A DNA stretch of 64,000 nucleotides, from NCBI RefSeq assembly GCF_037996765.1, contig NZ_JBBNAD010000006.1, forward strand, positions 248,001 through 312,000, given 5' to 3'. This stretch comes from Bdellovibrio sp. GT3 (GTDB lineage: Bacteria > Bdellovibrionota > Bdellovibrionia > Bdellovibrionales > Bdellovibrionaceae). Both the position numbers and the translations under genes were made by a program. Under the pieces are notes generated by a model. That model saw only the letters and a program-made list of their open reading frames with translations. It had not been told where the DNA came from and searched no databases. Below, piece after piece: positions 38,241 through 49,055 of the stretch. Every line of letters begins with the position of its first letter. Position 1 is the first letter of the stretch.

Positions 38241-38627
38241 TTACGCTGCCGATGTTTGATTTCTTGCCGAGACAAAGGCACGAATCTGCCTTTTGGTGGC
38301 GAAGTTGATATTACTGAAGCTAAGACCATGGGTGACCCTAGAGTCACCCTGTTTTTTTTGAGTGGAGCGAACCACGCCACGCAGGAACACGAAGTCCCCT
38401 TGCGGGATCTGGAAGCTGACAACGACCTCGTCGCCGTCACTCAGCAGATAGTCTGAAATGATCGACATACCACCCTCACCGACCTCACCAGAATCCACCA
38501 CAAAGTAAGTGCCATCACACAGGACACCCACCTTGCGCTTCATCGCACGGCGCGGATACTGACGACGGAAGGGCTGTCCCTTGTCATCCACGGCTGGAAT
38601 GTTCATCTTCTGAAAATCACTGCTCAT
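38241..38627 (-). CDS. PilZ-domain protein
   Basis: 128 residues, nearly all one PilZ domain: basic start RRQYPRRAMKRK (RxxxR-type), then VVDSGEVGEGGMSI, where the second motif is degenerate (no Asp/Asn-x-Ser), and VSFQIPQGDFVFLRGVVR. It may bind c-di-GMP weakly or act as a non-binding adaptor. No partner domain. Stands alone between rpsT and holA. Confidence 0.8.
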   Translation of the reverse strand: MSSDFQKMNIPAVDDKGQPFRRQYPRRAMKRKVGVLCDGTYFVVDSGEVGEGGMSIISDYLLSDGDEVVVSFQIPQGDFVFLRGVVRSTQKKQGDSRVTHGLSFSNINFATKRQIRAFVSARNQTSAA

Positions 38628-38705
38628 AGAGAACTTATCGGATTTTTGACGGTGTTTATGCAGTCTAGAAGGAGCGTCTCAATTCGAGACACAGGAACCT
38701 AGCTG

Positions 38706-39707
38706 CTAGGCTGTGCAGGTTTTAAGAACCATGTTTTCAAGCCAGATATGGCTCGATAGAGGCGATGATTTCAGTGCCTTGTCGGTCTCAGAAAGGACGA
38801 CCATGGTTTGCTCTAGTTTTTTAGCCGTCCACAGACGCGCTTGTTCGACGTAGTTTTCAAGGAAATACGGAGGCACCTGGGCATAATGCGCAAGCTTGGC
38901 TCCGTGAAGCCCCTCTTCCATCCCTTTTTTTACCGCCAGCAAAATACGGATATGGCGAGCCACCAAAGAGATGATCCCGATTTCGTTTTGCCCCTGATCC
39001 AAAAGATGAACCAGATATTCCAAAGCTTTCACACGGTCATTCAAACCGACGGCTTTGGTGAAATCAAAAACACTTTCTTCCTTGGAGCGGGAAACGACCT
39101 GAGCCACATCAGAAACTTCAATACGACGGGCCCCCTCAACGAACTCCCCGAGTTTTTTTAGCTCGGCTTCGATCTCGGTCAGATGATGCCCCACAAGTTT
39201 ATGCAACAAGTGAATCGCATCGTTGGAAATTTTCAAACCAAGGGATTCAGCGATGTAATTGATCCAGGAAGGAACCTGATTTTCGTAAGGTTTTTTGAAC
39301 TCCACGCAATCGGCTTTATCCAGCAACTGACGGATTTGTTTTTTACGCTTATCCACGCGCGAAGCCAGGATCACGAAACAAGTGCTGTCCACCGGCTCCT
39401 CAATCAAGGGTTCCAACTGAGCCCATTCCTTATCAGACAATTCCTGAGCTTCTTTAAGGATCACCAATCGACGAGGTGCCATCATCGGCAAGGTTTCAAC
39501 CGCATCGCGCACTTGAACGATGTCAGCGTCGCTGGCGTAGAACAAACTGTAATTGAAATCAATCGCGCCTTCGGTCAGGACTGCGTATTTGAAACGCTCC
39601 ACACTTTGATTCAACAAATAAGGCTCTTCCCCGAAAAGGAAGTACATCGGAGAAAGGTTGCCCTTTTCCAAATCCTTATAAAATTTCTGTGAATCAATTA
39701 ATGCCAT
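38706..39707 (-). CDS. holA: DNA polymerase III subunit delta
   Basis: 333-residue clamp-loader delta subunit: N-terminal region with MYFLFGEEPYLLNQSVERFK and LPMMAPRRLVILKEAQELSD, the central helical domain and the C-terminal collar (LAHYAQVPPYFLENYVEQAR). It opens the beta clamp. It starts 10 bases after lptE; the lptE-holA order is conserved in many proteobacteria. Confidence 0.92.
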   Translation of the reverse strand: MALIDSQKFYKDLEKGNLSPMYFLFGEEPYLLNQSVERFKYAVLTEGAIDFNYSLFYASDADIVQVRDAVETLPMMAPRRLVILKEAQELSDKEWAQLEPLIEEPVDSTCFVILASRVDKRKKQIRQLLDKADCVEFKKPYENQVPSWINYIAESLGLKISNDAIHLLHKLVGHHLTEIEAELKKLGEFVEGARRIEVSDVAQVVSRSKEESVFDFTKAVGLNDRVKALEYLVHLLDQGQNEIGIISLVARHIRILLAVKKGMEEGLHGAKLAHYAQVPPYFLENYVEQARLWTAKKLEQTMVVLSETDKALKSSPLSSHIWLENMVLKTCTA

Positions 39708-39716
39708 CGTTCAATC

Positions 39717-40307
39717 TTAAAAATTTTCAGTAATACGATCGTGTGCCTCAAGCATTAAATCGTTCGCCATGAGGTCAATGTTTTGCCGTCTAGCGGAGAG
39801 ATTGTAAAGAGGATCCACCGTGTTTACGCCAGCAAGCGTTACCTGAGGTGCTGCATATGTACGCTCCCCGGCAAAGCTTCCCGCCCACAATTCAGTTCCA
39901 TCAGCTTGTCTTACGACTTTGACAGTTACTGTCAGAAGAATACGATACTCTGACGCGATGACGGAGCCATCGGGCAAATAAGATGATGTCTCTCCAGAAA
40001 CACGTTTTGCCCCCGGCAAATATTGAACATCATCAATCTGTCCGATCACAGCGACTTCGGAAAGGGAGTTGTCAACGACACGGGCCACACGAGAGCGCTG
40101 AAATTCGTGGATCAAACCATTGGTAAAAGCCACTTCAATGCCCGGCTCTTGCGTTTTATTTTTAAAAACCGGCACGGAAATCTGTTTGTAACCGCCGGGA
40201 ATTGTACGGCTGGCAACGCCCAATTGGTAAGCACAGCCTGTCACAAACTGCATGCACATAAGAGAGAGAATCAGAATGCCACGAGAGCCTTTAAGTATTG
40301 CGTCCAC
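39717..40307 (-). CDS. lptE: LPS-assembly lipoprotein LptE
   Basis: About 196 residues from GTG 40307 with lipobox VTGC (LILSLMCMQFVTGCAYQLG). The rest reads ISVPVFKNKTQEPGIEVAFT and ends with a helix LMANDLMLEAHDRITENF, as in the LptE/RlpB family, which plugs the LptD barrel that inserts LPS at the cell surface. The frame is open up to 40361 but the extra residues overlap the divergent aminotransferase start; no clear ribosome-binding site settles the start. Confidence 0.83.
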   Translation of the reverse strand: MDAILKGSRGILILSLMCMQFVTGCAYQLGVASRTIPGGYKQISVPVFKNKTQEPGIEVAFTNGLIHEFQRSRVARVVDNSLSEVAVIGQIDDVQYLPGAKRVSGETSSYLPDGSVIASEYRILLTVTVKVVRQADGTELWAGSFAGERTYAAPQVTLAGVNTVDPLYNLSARRQNIDLMANDLMLEAHDRITENF

Positions 40308-40351
40308 GGACCCAGTTGAGTATAAATTTAGATAGAGATCAAGGAAGAAAA

Positions 40352-41518
40352 ATGACTTCATTCAATGACGAATACAGCTTGCTCGCTCCTGGCCCCGTAA
40401 ATCTTCATCCTGAGGTGCGTAAAGCCTTGGCTTTGCCGATGATTCATCATCGCACACCTGAATTTGACGTAATTTTGAAACGGGTCCTTGCCGGTATTCG
40501 CCAGATTTTTCAAACCAAAGAAGATGTTTACTTATTAAGCTGCACGGGTTCCGGCGGCATGGAAGCCCTGCTGGTGAATGTGATCTCTCCGGGCGACAAG
40601 GTATTGGCGATCGTCTCTGGAAAATTCGGTGAACGCTGGGCCGAGATGGCTAAAACTTTTGGCGCCGATGTTTCCGTCATCAATGTTCCCTGGGGCGAAG
40701 CGGTTCATCCTGCTGACGTTGCAGAACATTTAAAACGCATGCCTGATACTCGCGCGGTTTTATGCCAGGCCTGTGAAACCAGCACGGCTGTGGCTCATCC
40801 AATTAAAGAACTCGCTGATATCATCTCCCACCACCCTGAAACTCTTTTCCTGGTGGATGCCATCACCGCTCTGGGAGCCTATCCCCTGCCGATGGATGAA
40901 TGGAAGATTGACGGCCTGGTTGCCGGATCACAAAAAGCATTTATGCTGCCGACGGGAATGGCCTTCATTTCCTTCTCCAAAAAAGCACAGGCATGTTTTG
41001 ACTCTGCGAAATCTCCCCGATTTTATTTTGATGTGCGCAAAGAGAAAAAAGCGAATGCCTCCGGCGAGACTTTCTTTTCCTCCAACGTCACGATTTTGCG
41101 GGCCTTGGATGTGGTTTTGAATCTGATCAACAAGCAAGGCCTGGAAAGTCTTTTTCACGACATTCACCGCCGCGCGGAATTCACCCGGATATTTGCGCAG
41201 CAATTAGGTTTCACGCTTTATTCGAAAGCCCCGAGTGATTCCGTCACGGCCCTGATCGTGCCGCAGACCATGGATGGACAAAAAATCCGCCTGGAGCTCG
41301 AGGAAAAACACAACATCACCATCATGGGCGGACAAGATCAGGCCAAAGGCAAAATCATCCGCGTTGGTCATATGGGTTATATTCAAGACATTGAGCTCCT
41401 GAAATTGGTCGACAATCTTGGTCAGGTTCTTAGAAAATTTGATCCGGGCTCTATCAGCCTGGAACAGATCTCAATGGTTGTTGAAGAAGGCAGAAAGTGG
41501 CTGGAGAACAATCCATGA
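40352..41518 (+). CDS. Class V aminotransferase (SerC-like or alanine-glyoxylate type)
   Basis: 388-residue PLP enzyme of the serine-pyruvate/alanine-glyoxylate branch: LLAPGPVNLHPEVRKAL at the start, STGSGG-like SCTGSGGMEALL, FLVDAITALGAYP, and the PLP lysine in VAGSQKAFMLPTG. ATG 40352 has AAGGAAG upstream. It overlaps the next gene, a 3-phosphoglycerate dehydrogenase-like protein, by 4 bases, so it very likely supplies the transamination step of phosphoserine synthesis. The family is broad and substrate use is inferred from the pairing. Confidence 0.83.
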   Translation: MTSFNDEYSLLAPGPVNLHPEVRKALALPMIHHRTPEFDVILKRVLAGIRQIFQTKEDVYLLSCTGSGGMEALLVNVISPGDKVLAIVSGKFGERWAEMAKTFGADVSVINVPWGEAVHPADVAEHLKRMPDTRAVLCQACETSTAVAHPIKELADIISHHPETLFLVDAITALGAYPLPMDEWKIDGLVAGSQKAFMLPTGMAFISFSKKAQACFDSAKSPRFYFDVRKEKKANASGETFFSSNVTILRALDVVLNLINKQGLESLFHDIHRRAEFTRIFAQQLGFTLYSKAPSDSVTALIVPQTMDGQKIRLELEEKHNITIMGGQDQAKGKIIRVGHMGYIQDIELLKLVDNLGQVLRKFDPGSISLEQISMVVEEGRKWLENNP

Positions 41519-42498
41519 AAAAGAAAATCCTGATCACCGACCGCTTTGCCCAGGACAGTTTTTTATACTTACAGCAAAACGAAAACTTTGAAGTGGTTCG
41601 CAGCGACAGCCATATCCATCTGCCGCTGGAACACCTGGTCAGTGCGCATGCTCTAATCATCCGCAGCCGGACTGCTATCAACGAAGAGCTTTTACAAAAG
41701 GCCCGCCAACTGCAGCTGATCATCACCTGCACCAGTGGCTTTGATCACATTGATCTTGCGGCGACTGAAAAATGGGGTATCACGGTGATGCATACTCCGA
41801 CTGCGAATATTCAATCGGCAGCGCAACTAACCTGGGGGCTAGTGCTGGCTTGCGTGAATAACATCATGCCGGCTCACAAAATGGTTAAATCCGGCGAATG
41901 GAAGCGTGATCAAATCACAGGCATTGAGCTTTCTGGCAGAACCTATGGAATCATCGGACTGGGTCGCATTGGCTCCCGCGTTGCCGAATTTGCTCAAACT
42001 TTCGGCATGAATGTCGTTGCCTACGACCCTTATGCGGATGACCATAACTTTGAGCGTCTCAACATCCCCCGTTTGAGCTATGAGGAAGTTTTGAAGTCAG
42101 CAGATGTTCTAAGCTTTCACGTGCCAAAAACACTCGAAACTGAGCACATGCTGGATCGTTCACATTTTGAATACATTCACCGTGGAATCATCCTGGTAAA
42201 TACCTCGCGGGGATCAGTCATCAATGAAAATGACCTCTGCGAGGCTTTAGGAAACGGCTGGCTGCGTTCTGTCGGTTTGGATGTCTTTGAAAAGGAGCCT
42301 CTGCCGCGCACCTCCAACCTCCTGCAATATCAAAATGTGATTCTGACTCCTCACATTGGTGCAAACACGGAAGACGCCTTCTTCAAAGCGAGCCAAATCG
42401 CCGCCAATAAGCTCATGGCGTTTTTTGTGGACGGCAGCACGTCAGACACACTCCCCCCAAGGGCGCCTTGGTATGGGGCCACACCTTTTGACAAATAG
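41515..42498 (+). CDS. D-3-phosphoglycerate dehydrogenase-like 2-hydroxyacid dehydrogenase
   Basis: 327 residues from ATG 41515, whose ATGA overlaps the aminotransferase stop. It has the NAD-binding motif GIIGLGRIGSRVAEFAQTFG, the catalytic-domain signatures NTSRGSVINENDL and DVFEKEPLP, and the final His-bearing LTPHIGANTEDAF. No ACT domain, so not feedback-regulated in the E. coli manner. Together with the class V aminotransferase it looks like a minimal serine-pathway pair. Confidence 0.87.
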   Translation: MKKKILITDRFAQDSFLYLQQNENFEVVRSDSHIHLPLEHLVSAHALIIRSRTAINEELLQKARQLQLIITCTSGFDHIDLAATEKWGITVMHTPTANIQSAAQLTWGLVLACVNNIMPAHKMVKSGEWKRDQITGIELSGRTYGIIGLGRIGSRVAEFAQTFGMNVVAYDPYADDHNFERLNIPRLSYEEVLKSADVLSFHVPKTLETEHMLDRSHFEYIHRGIILVNTSRGSVINENDLCEALGNGWLRSVGLDVFEKEPLPRTSNLLQYQNVILTPHIGANTEDAFFKASQIAANKLMAFFVDGSTSDTLPPRAPWYGATPFDK

Positions 42499-42542
42499 AG
42501 AATTTGACATTTACCCACCCTGTTTCTATCGTTCTTGCCTGA

Positions 42543-43874
<1,332 letters not shown>

Positions 43875-43895
43875 GTTCCATTCACTTTTCAATTG

Positions 43896-43917
43896 ATTAT
43901 TCAGTGGATTGAATAAT
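43896..43917. promoter_or_regulatory. Inverted repeat upstream of pirin, possible operator
   Basis: ATTATTCA (43896-43903) and TGAATAAT (43910-43917) form a perfect 8-bp dyad with a 6-base spacer, 70 bases before the pirin start. The ATTCA-N6-TGAAT core has the form of a LysR-type box, and a LysR gene follows pirin. Binding is inference. Confidence 0.4.
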
Positions 43918-43987
43918 TAATTCATTTTATCCATCTAATCAAATAGTCCCTTTCGCAGTATAGTTAAAGGAAATGAAAGGGACTGTT

Positions 43988-44869
43988 ATGAAAAAACTCT
44001 TATTCTCTCAACAAAGTAATTCACGTCATTGGGTCGGCGATGGTTTTCCAGTCCGCTCGATATTCTCCTACAATGATATTGCCCGGGAAATGACGCCATT
44101 TCTTTTGATGGACTACGCTGGTCCCGCTGTTTTTCCTCCTTCTGAACATCGTCGTGGTGTGGGAGAGCATCCCCACCGTGGCTTTGAAACTGTCACTATC
44201 GTGTACGAAGGCGAAGTTGAACACCGTGATTCCGCAGGCGGCGGCGGCATTATCAAGCCTGGCAATGTGCAGTGGATGACTGCTGCCTCGGGGTTGGTGC
44301 ATGAAGAATTTCACGGGGTCGATTTTGCAAAAAAAGGCGGTACCTTTGAAATGGTGCAACTGTGGGTGAATCTTCCTGCCAAAGACAAAATGTCTCAACC
44401 AAGATATCAGGGCTTGATGAATGCGGAAATTCCACAAGTCACGCTGCCCGATGGTGCAGGCAAGCTTCGCGTGATCGCAGGTGACTATCAAGGTGCCCGG
44501 GGTCCAGCGAAAACCTTTACGCCAATCAACCTGTGGGACATTCGCCTGCAAGCTGGTCACAAGGTGGCATTGAATCCACCCGTGGGCCACACGACCGCTG
44601 TCTTCGTACTTAGTGGTGATGTCACTCTGGGTTCTGGCGAACGACTGCAGGAGGCAGAACTCGCTGTGTTGGATCGTGAAGGCTCCGACTTTACACTGAC
44701 GGCTGGCACTGATGCGAAAATTCTATTCTTAGGTGGCGAACCGATCAAAGAACGAGTTGTCGGGTACGGCCCGTTTGTCATGAACTCGGAAGCTGAAATC
44801 CGACAGGCCTTTATGGATTTCCAAGATGGCAAAATGGGCAAAATTGGAAATATTGAAGGTTCCCGCTAA
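43988..44869 (+). CDS. Pirin family protein
   Basis: 293 residues of the double-cupin pirin family, metal-binding proteins with quercetinase or regulatory roles. The N-terminal cupin has GVGEHPHRGFETVTIVYEGE and HRDSAGGGGIIKPGNVQWMT, both typical. Start chosen is ATG 43988, with AAAGGGA 7 bases upstream; ATG 43973 lies within that site. A strong terminator follows. Confidence 0.9.
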   Translation: MKKLLFSQQSNSRHWVGDGFPVRSIFSYNDIAREMTPFLLMDYAGPAVFPPSEHRRGVGEHPHRGFETVTIVYEGEVEHRDSAGGGGIIKPGNVQWMTAASGLVHEEFHGVDFAKKGGTFEMVQLWVNLPAKDKMSQPRYQGLMNAEIPQVTLPDGAGKLRVIAGDYQGARGPAKTFTPINLWDIRLQAGHKVALNPPVGHTTAVFVLSGDVTLGSGERLQEAELAVLDREGSDFTLTAGTDAKILFLGGEPIKERVVGYGPFVMNSEAEIRQAFMDFQDGKMGKIGNIEGSR

Positions 44870-44878
44870 ATTCCATAA

Positions 44879-44912
44879 CCTGAAGGGAGAAATCCCTTCG
44901 GGTTTGTTTTTT
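44879..44912 (+). terminator. Rho-independent terminator after pirin
   Basis: CCTGAAGGGA (44879-44888), GAAA tetraloop, TCCCTTCGGG (44893-44902), then a T-rich tail. It separates pirin from the LysR gene starting at 44939. Confidence 0.9.
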
Positions 44913-44938
44913 CAAACACCCTCAGGCACAATTTCTTC

Positions 44939-45841
44939 ATGGACCTGAATGAAATCGCAATTTTTGTAAAAGTCGTGCAAACCGGCAGCTTTTCTGCTGC
45001 CGCCAAACAATTGGAGATGCCGAACTCCACTGTCAGCCTGAAAATCTCCTCCTTGGAACAGCGTCTGGGAGTGACACTTATCCATCGCACCACCAGAAAA
45101 TTGCAAATCACTCCAGCCGGTCAATTGTTCTTCGATCGCTGCCAGTTGGGAATCAGCGAACTCAAAGCCGCGGAGGATGAAGTCAGTCAGGGACAGGGCG
45201 AAGCTCAGGGACTATTGAAAGTCACCGCTCCGGCCATCATCGGCTCCAGTGTTTTAAAAGAAGCCATCGCTGAATTTCGCAATCGCCATCCAAAAATTCA
45301 GCTGGAATTGGTATTGACGGATCGCCGGGTGGATTTGATTTCGGAAGGCGTTGATCTGGCAATTCGTGCGGGAGACCTTAAAGATTCAACTCTTATCGCA
45401 AAAAAACTGGGGATCAGCTATTTTGCTCCATTCGCCAGCCCCGCTTACCTCAAGAAAAATGGAACACCTCAACACCCCAAAGACTTGCGCGCTCATCAGT
45501 GCCTGCAGTTCACACCGCTCGGCAAAGATCACTGGGAGCTTATTAATGACAATCGTACCAAGGTCACCGTTAAACTGATGGGAAATTTGATCATCGACGA
45601 CCTTAATCTTATTAAAGATCTGTCTCTTGCCGGAGAGGGTATTGCTCTTCTTCCGACATTCCTGTGCGGAAACGAAACCAGCCAAAAGAAGTTGGTGCGT
45701 ATTCTTCCGGCATGGCGCTCTGATCAACGCCCGGTCAGTTTTGTTTATCCTCCGCAAAGATTCAGCCAGCCCCGACTGGAGGCGTTTATCAAATGCACCT
45801 CTGACTTGATCAAAGAACGACTGCGCGCTTTGGAGCTTTAA
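44939..45841 (+). CDS. LysR-family transcriptional regulator
   Basis: 300 residues. The N-terminal winged HTH reads SFSAAAKQLEMPNSTVSLKI and SLEQRLGVTLIHRTTRKLQI (about residues 15-60), followed by a periplasmic-binding-protein-like effector domain (about 90-295). Nearest to the aminoacid/quinone-responsive LysR group. It may act on the pirin gene, whose upstream dyad fits a LysR box. Confidence 0.92.
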   Translation: MDLNEIAIFVKVVQTGSFSAAAKQLEMPNSTVSLKISSLEQRLGVTLIHRTTRKLQITPAGQLFFDRCQLGISELKAAEDEVSQGQGEAQGLLKVTAPAIIGSSVLKEAIAEFRNRHPKIQLELVLTDRRVDLISEGVDLAIRAGDLKDSTLIAKKLGISYFAPFASPAYLKKNGTPQHPKDLRAHQCLQFTPLGKDHWELINDNRTKVTVKLMGNLIIDDLNLIKDLSLAGEGIALLPTFLCGNETSQKKLVRILPAWRSDQRPVSFVYPPQRFSQPRLEAFIKCTSDLIKERLRALEL

Positions 45842-45959
45842 TCCAGGGCCTTAAGACCTTGGGCCTTCCAAAAGGTCTGAACTCTTGTCCTCTGTCACAA
45901 TCAATCTTGTTTTCTGGAAACTCCCCGGCAACCGGTTTAGCATCAAGCCAGGAGGAATC

Positions 45960-46130
45960 ATGGCACAAAAGAACAAGAAACCCACCCGGCCCCAAAGCAA
46001 GAAAAGTCCTTCACGAAAATCAATGGACGATGATATTTCGGGACGGGAAGATCTTTCCCGCGATGACCTTGAAACTGATTTTGAAGTTACCGGCCGTGAA
46101 AGTCTGGTAAAGAAAAATCAAAGACGCTAA
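45960..46130 (+). CDS. Small charged protein of unknown function
   Basis: 56 residues from ATG 45960, with AGGAGGAA directly upstream in ideal spacing; the longer frame upstream is unlikely. It is polar and charged: a basic start (QKNKKPTRPQSKKSPSRKS), an acidic middle (DDDISGREDLSRDDLETDF) and a basic end. Likely disordered. I recognise no family. Confidence 0.6.
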   Translation: MAQKNKKPTRPQSKKSPSRKSMDDDISGREDLSRDDLETDFEVTGRESLVKKNQRR

Positions 46131-46144
46131 TATCGCGTAAAATA

Positions 46145-47503
46145 TTAACTCGCTTCGCGGCTTTCCATGGAAGCCGCTTGGTCAAAAATCTTATCGACAT
46201 TGCCGGAAATACCGCGAATTGAAGTCACGATAAAGTCCGAGTTTGAACTTAATGACTCAACTCCCCGCTTGATCTCTCCAGTGCATTTGCGCAGCAGTAA
46301 AATAAAGTTGTCCATTGAAGACAGATAGTTCGCAAAAATAGATTTGATTTCCGCTGTTCTGGAGGATTCGATCGCACCGATTTGACGAACCACTTCCAGC
46401 CCTGTCACGAATTTGGCAATTTCCTGCATTGCCGATTCAATTACCGCGATACCGGCTTGAAGTTCAGAAAACTCACTTTGCAGATTCTTCGAATATTGAC
46501 CAAACAAATCCGAGAACGCTTTTTGATTCTGCAACATCTCTTCAAAAGCATTGTCAGACGAGCCCAGCTTGGCAATGGATTCGCGAACGAAAAAATCCAC
46601 CATCAGCATCTGCACATTTAAGGCTGCGACCCGCAGCACACACTTCTTAACCACGCCGGCCAGTTCATCGACGAATCCCGCTAGTCCACCCAGATGCTTT
46701 TCAATGGTGCCGGACAAAACGGAGAACTCGTGAGAGACAACGCCCAAACTGGCTGCCAAATCACCGAATTTAGCTGCGGCAATTTTCATATTAAGAGAAA
46801 TAAATTTCAGCTGCTGAAATCCCTCGTCAAGGCTTTTAATGGCTTCTTCCAAATTCTGACTGTTGCCCTGAAAGCCCCTTAGTTTCTCGAAAACCTCTTC
46901 CAACTTGTGAGTTGTCGCCTTTGTCACTTCAGCGATTTGCTCCGCTTCCTTGACCTCAAACTTCATTTCCGAAATTTGCAAATGAGTTGCGCGGGACTTC
47001 AATTCCTCAAGCACCGCTTTGACCATAAAGCTTTCATAGTCAGCGAATCCCAACTCAGCGATCTTCTCCAGCAAATACGCATGAGATTCCTCCAGGCTGT
47101 GATCCTGACTTTCATAATGCAAAACATCGTTATAAAGATTCTGAACAACTCCGAAAATTTCCGAAGAAGGTTTAAAGCGAACTGACAAGTAGCCATCCTG
47201 AATTGGAAAGGCAAAAGCATACACCCAATAGTAATGCCCATCGCCCGCCAAATTCTTAACGTAGGCTCCTACTGGTTTATCAGCTTTTAGGAATTCCCAG
47301 AACTCTTTGAAAACAGCCCGTGGCATATCAGGATGACGAATTAAACTATGAGGCGCCCCGACCATACTCTCTTTGGGATATTCACTGACTCGAACAAAGA
47401 CATCATTGCCATAACGAATAACGCCACGTTTATCTGTCGTGGAGAAAAAGAACTCGTCAAATCCAAAGGGACTTTCAGCATTTACAGGTGTTGGACGTTT
47501 CAT
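46145..47503 (-). CDS. Soluble PAS / divergent chemoreceptor-like protein
   Basis: 452 residues from ATG 47503. The N-terminal PAS domain is Aer-like (GVIRYGNDVFVRVSEYPKES, then HSLIRHPDMPRAVFKEFWEF and GDGHYYWVYAFAFP). The rest is a long helical coiled-coil region with a fragment ISLNMKIAAAKFGDLAASLG, reminiscent of the receptor core but without the standard CheA/CheW-binding tip. No membrane helix. It may be a cytoplasmic redox/energy sensor of divergent signalling type. Confidence 0.75.
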   Translation of the reverse strand: MKRPTPVNAESPFGFDEFFFSTTDKRGVIRYGNDVFVRVSEYPKESMVGAPHSLIRHPDMPRAVFKEFWEFLKADKPVGAYVKNLAGDGHYYWVYAFAFPIQDGYLSVRFKPSSEIFGVVQNLYNDVLHYESQDHSLEESHAYLLEKIAELGFADYESFMVKAVLEELKSRATHLQISEMKFEVKEAEQIAEVTKATTHKLEEVFEKLRGFQGNSQNLEEAIKSLDEGFQQLKFISLNMKIAAAKFGDLAASLGVVSHEFSVLSGTIEKHLGGLAGFVDELAGVVKKCVLRVAALNVQMLMVDFFVRESIAKLGSSDNAFEEMLQNQKAFSDLFGQYSKNLQSEFSELQAGIAVIESAMQEIAKFVTGLEVVRQIGAIESSRTAEIKSIFANYLSSMDNFILLLRKCTGEIKRGVESLSSNSDFIVTSIRGISGNVDKIFDQAASMESREAS

Positions 47504-47651
47504 AGGACCTACCAATCTCAATGACTTTGATATCGGCAGGACCTGAATTAAGAGTTAGCAATATATATCAAAAACGACGGACAAAATGATCTCCACCGGA
47601 GTTTGATTTTGCATTTCTCGAGAGGATTTCACTTTAAATACAAATAGTCTC

Positions 47652-48125
47652 TTATTTTACTGCGTGGTGCTGAGTAAAAAATGATTCGACAGATTCTTTT
47701 GAGTTGAGGCGCTCAATGGATTCCACTTTTAGTTCGGCAACCTTCATCACGATGATTTGCCCTTTTTCACGTGGCCAATCTTTTGTGGCTTCGCCTGTCC
47801 TATCCAATGCTAACTTGTAGCTATATTTTCTCATTTTGGGAATGGCGAACATTTTAGAAACCAAACCTGGCATTTTGGAAATGTCAGAAACCACCAAGGT
47901 TTTTGCTGGATTCACTTTGCTGGGATTCGCATTCAAATACTCTGTCAGAATTTTAGCAGCATCCATATCGCTGGAAAAAAGAATCCACTGCGTGGTTGTG
48001 GATAGCTCTGCTGGCTCCTCAAATTGATTCAGGATTCTGAAGGCCGACAGTGTCTCCCCTGCTTGCACAGCTAAAGAGACAGAGGCCATAAAACTAAACA
48101 AAACCAAAAATACAAGTTTTCCCAT
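47652..48125 (-). CDS. Secreted protein of unknown function
   Basis: 157 residues with a signal peptide (MGKLVFLVLFSFMASVSLAV). The mature part contains TTQWILFSSDMDAAKILTEY and KTLVVSDISKMPGLVSKMF; its alternating strands and helices hint at a thioredoxin-like fold, but no CxxC is present. No family recognised. Divergent from the SDR gene. Confidence 0.6.
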   Translation of the reverse strand: MGKLVFLVLFSFMASVSLAVQAGETLSAFRILNQFEEPAELSTTTQWILFSSDMDAAKILTEYLNANPSKVNPAKTLVVSDISKMPGLVSKMFAIPKMRKYSYKLALDRTGEATKDWPREKGQIIVMKVAELKVESIERLNSKESVESFFTQHHAVK

Positions 48126-48269
48126 GGTGAGAAGTGTACTTAGTTAATCACGCAATTAACAGCAAAGTTTTTACGTTCGCTATTTTAACAAACACGGACG
48201 CTGTAAGATTGCTTGTTTAAACTCTCCGAGAGAATTGGTACACTTGCAGCTTAAAGACAAGGAGGCTGA

Positions 48270-49055
48270 ATGAACTTAACAGATCAAACCATTCTTATCA
48301 CTGGTGGAGGTTCCGGCATTGGCTTAGGACTTGCGGAAGCCTTTGAAAAACTGGGCAATCAAGTGATCATTGCTGGTCGCTCTCAATCCAAACTGGAAAT
48401 GGCGCGCGCCAAGGGATTTGCAACTCTCACTGTGGATATGACCAGTCAGGAAAGTATCGAAGGCCTGGCCAAGGAGGCCATTCAAAAGTTTCCCGCTCTC
48501 AACTGTGTCATTCACAACGCTGGCATCATGAAGAATGAAAAGCTTTCGAAAGGCGACAATGCCGAAATCGCCACCGACACCGTCCTCACAAATATGCTGG
48601 GCCCAATTTTATTGACCAGCTTTTTACTGCCACACTTCTTGAAGCAAAAGTCCGCAACAATCATGACGGTGACTTCGGGTCTGGCCTACGTTCCTCTTTC
48701 CATGACTCCCACTTATTGCGCAACCAAAGCCGGTATTCACTCTTATACTGAAAGCTTGCGCTTTCAAATGAAGGACACGGCTATCGAGGTCAAAGAGATC
48801 GTGCCACCTTACGTACAAACGCACCTGATGGGCGAACGCCAGGCTTACGATCCCAACGCAATGCCCTTGCATGAATTTATTGATGAAGTGATGAGTATTT
48901 TGAAGAACAATCCTGAGGTCGATGAAATCGTTGTACAAAGAGCTGCCGCATTTCACCAGGCAAGCTTTGGCGGCGAAGCGTCCTACCGGGAGATCTTTAA
49001 ATCCAGAAACGAATTTTTTCTTAACGCACGCAAAGCGGAATGGGATTCGATGTGA
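48270..49055 (+). CDS. Short-chain dehydrogenase/reductase (DltE-like)
   Basis: 261 residues. Nucleotide motif ITGGGSGIGLGLAEAF, NAG motif VIHNAGIM and catalytic YxxxK in YCATKAG, after a Ser in TVTSGLAYV. DltE-type SDRs resemble it most closely. The AAGGAGG site lies 6 bases before ATG 48270. Its end overlaps the methyltransferase start by 16 bases. Substrate unknown. Confidence 0.88.
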   Translation: MNLTDQTILITGGGSGIGLGLAEAFEKLGNQVIIAGRSQSKLEMARAKGFATLTVDMTSQESIEGLAKEAIQKFPALNCVIHNAGIMKNEKLSKGDNAEIATDTVLTNMLGPILLTSFLLPHFLKQKSATIMTVTSGLAYVPLSMTPTYCATKAGIHSYTESLRFQMKDTAIEVKEIVPPYVQTHLMGERQAYDPNAMPLHEFIDEVMSILKNNPEVDEIVVQRAAAFHQASFGGEASYREIFKSRNEFFLNARKAEWDSM

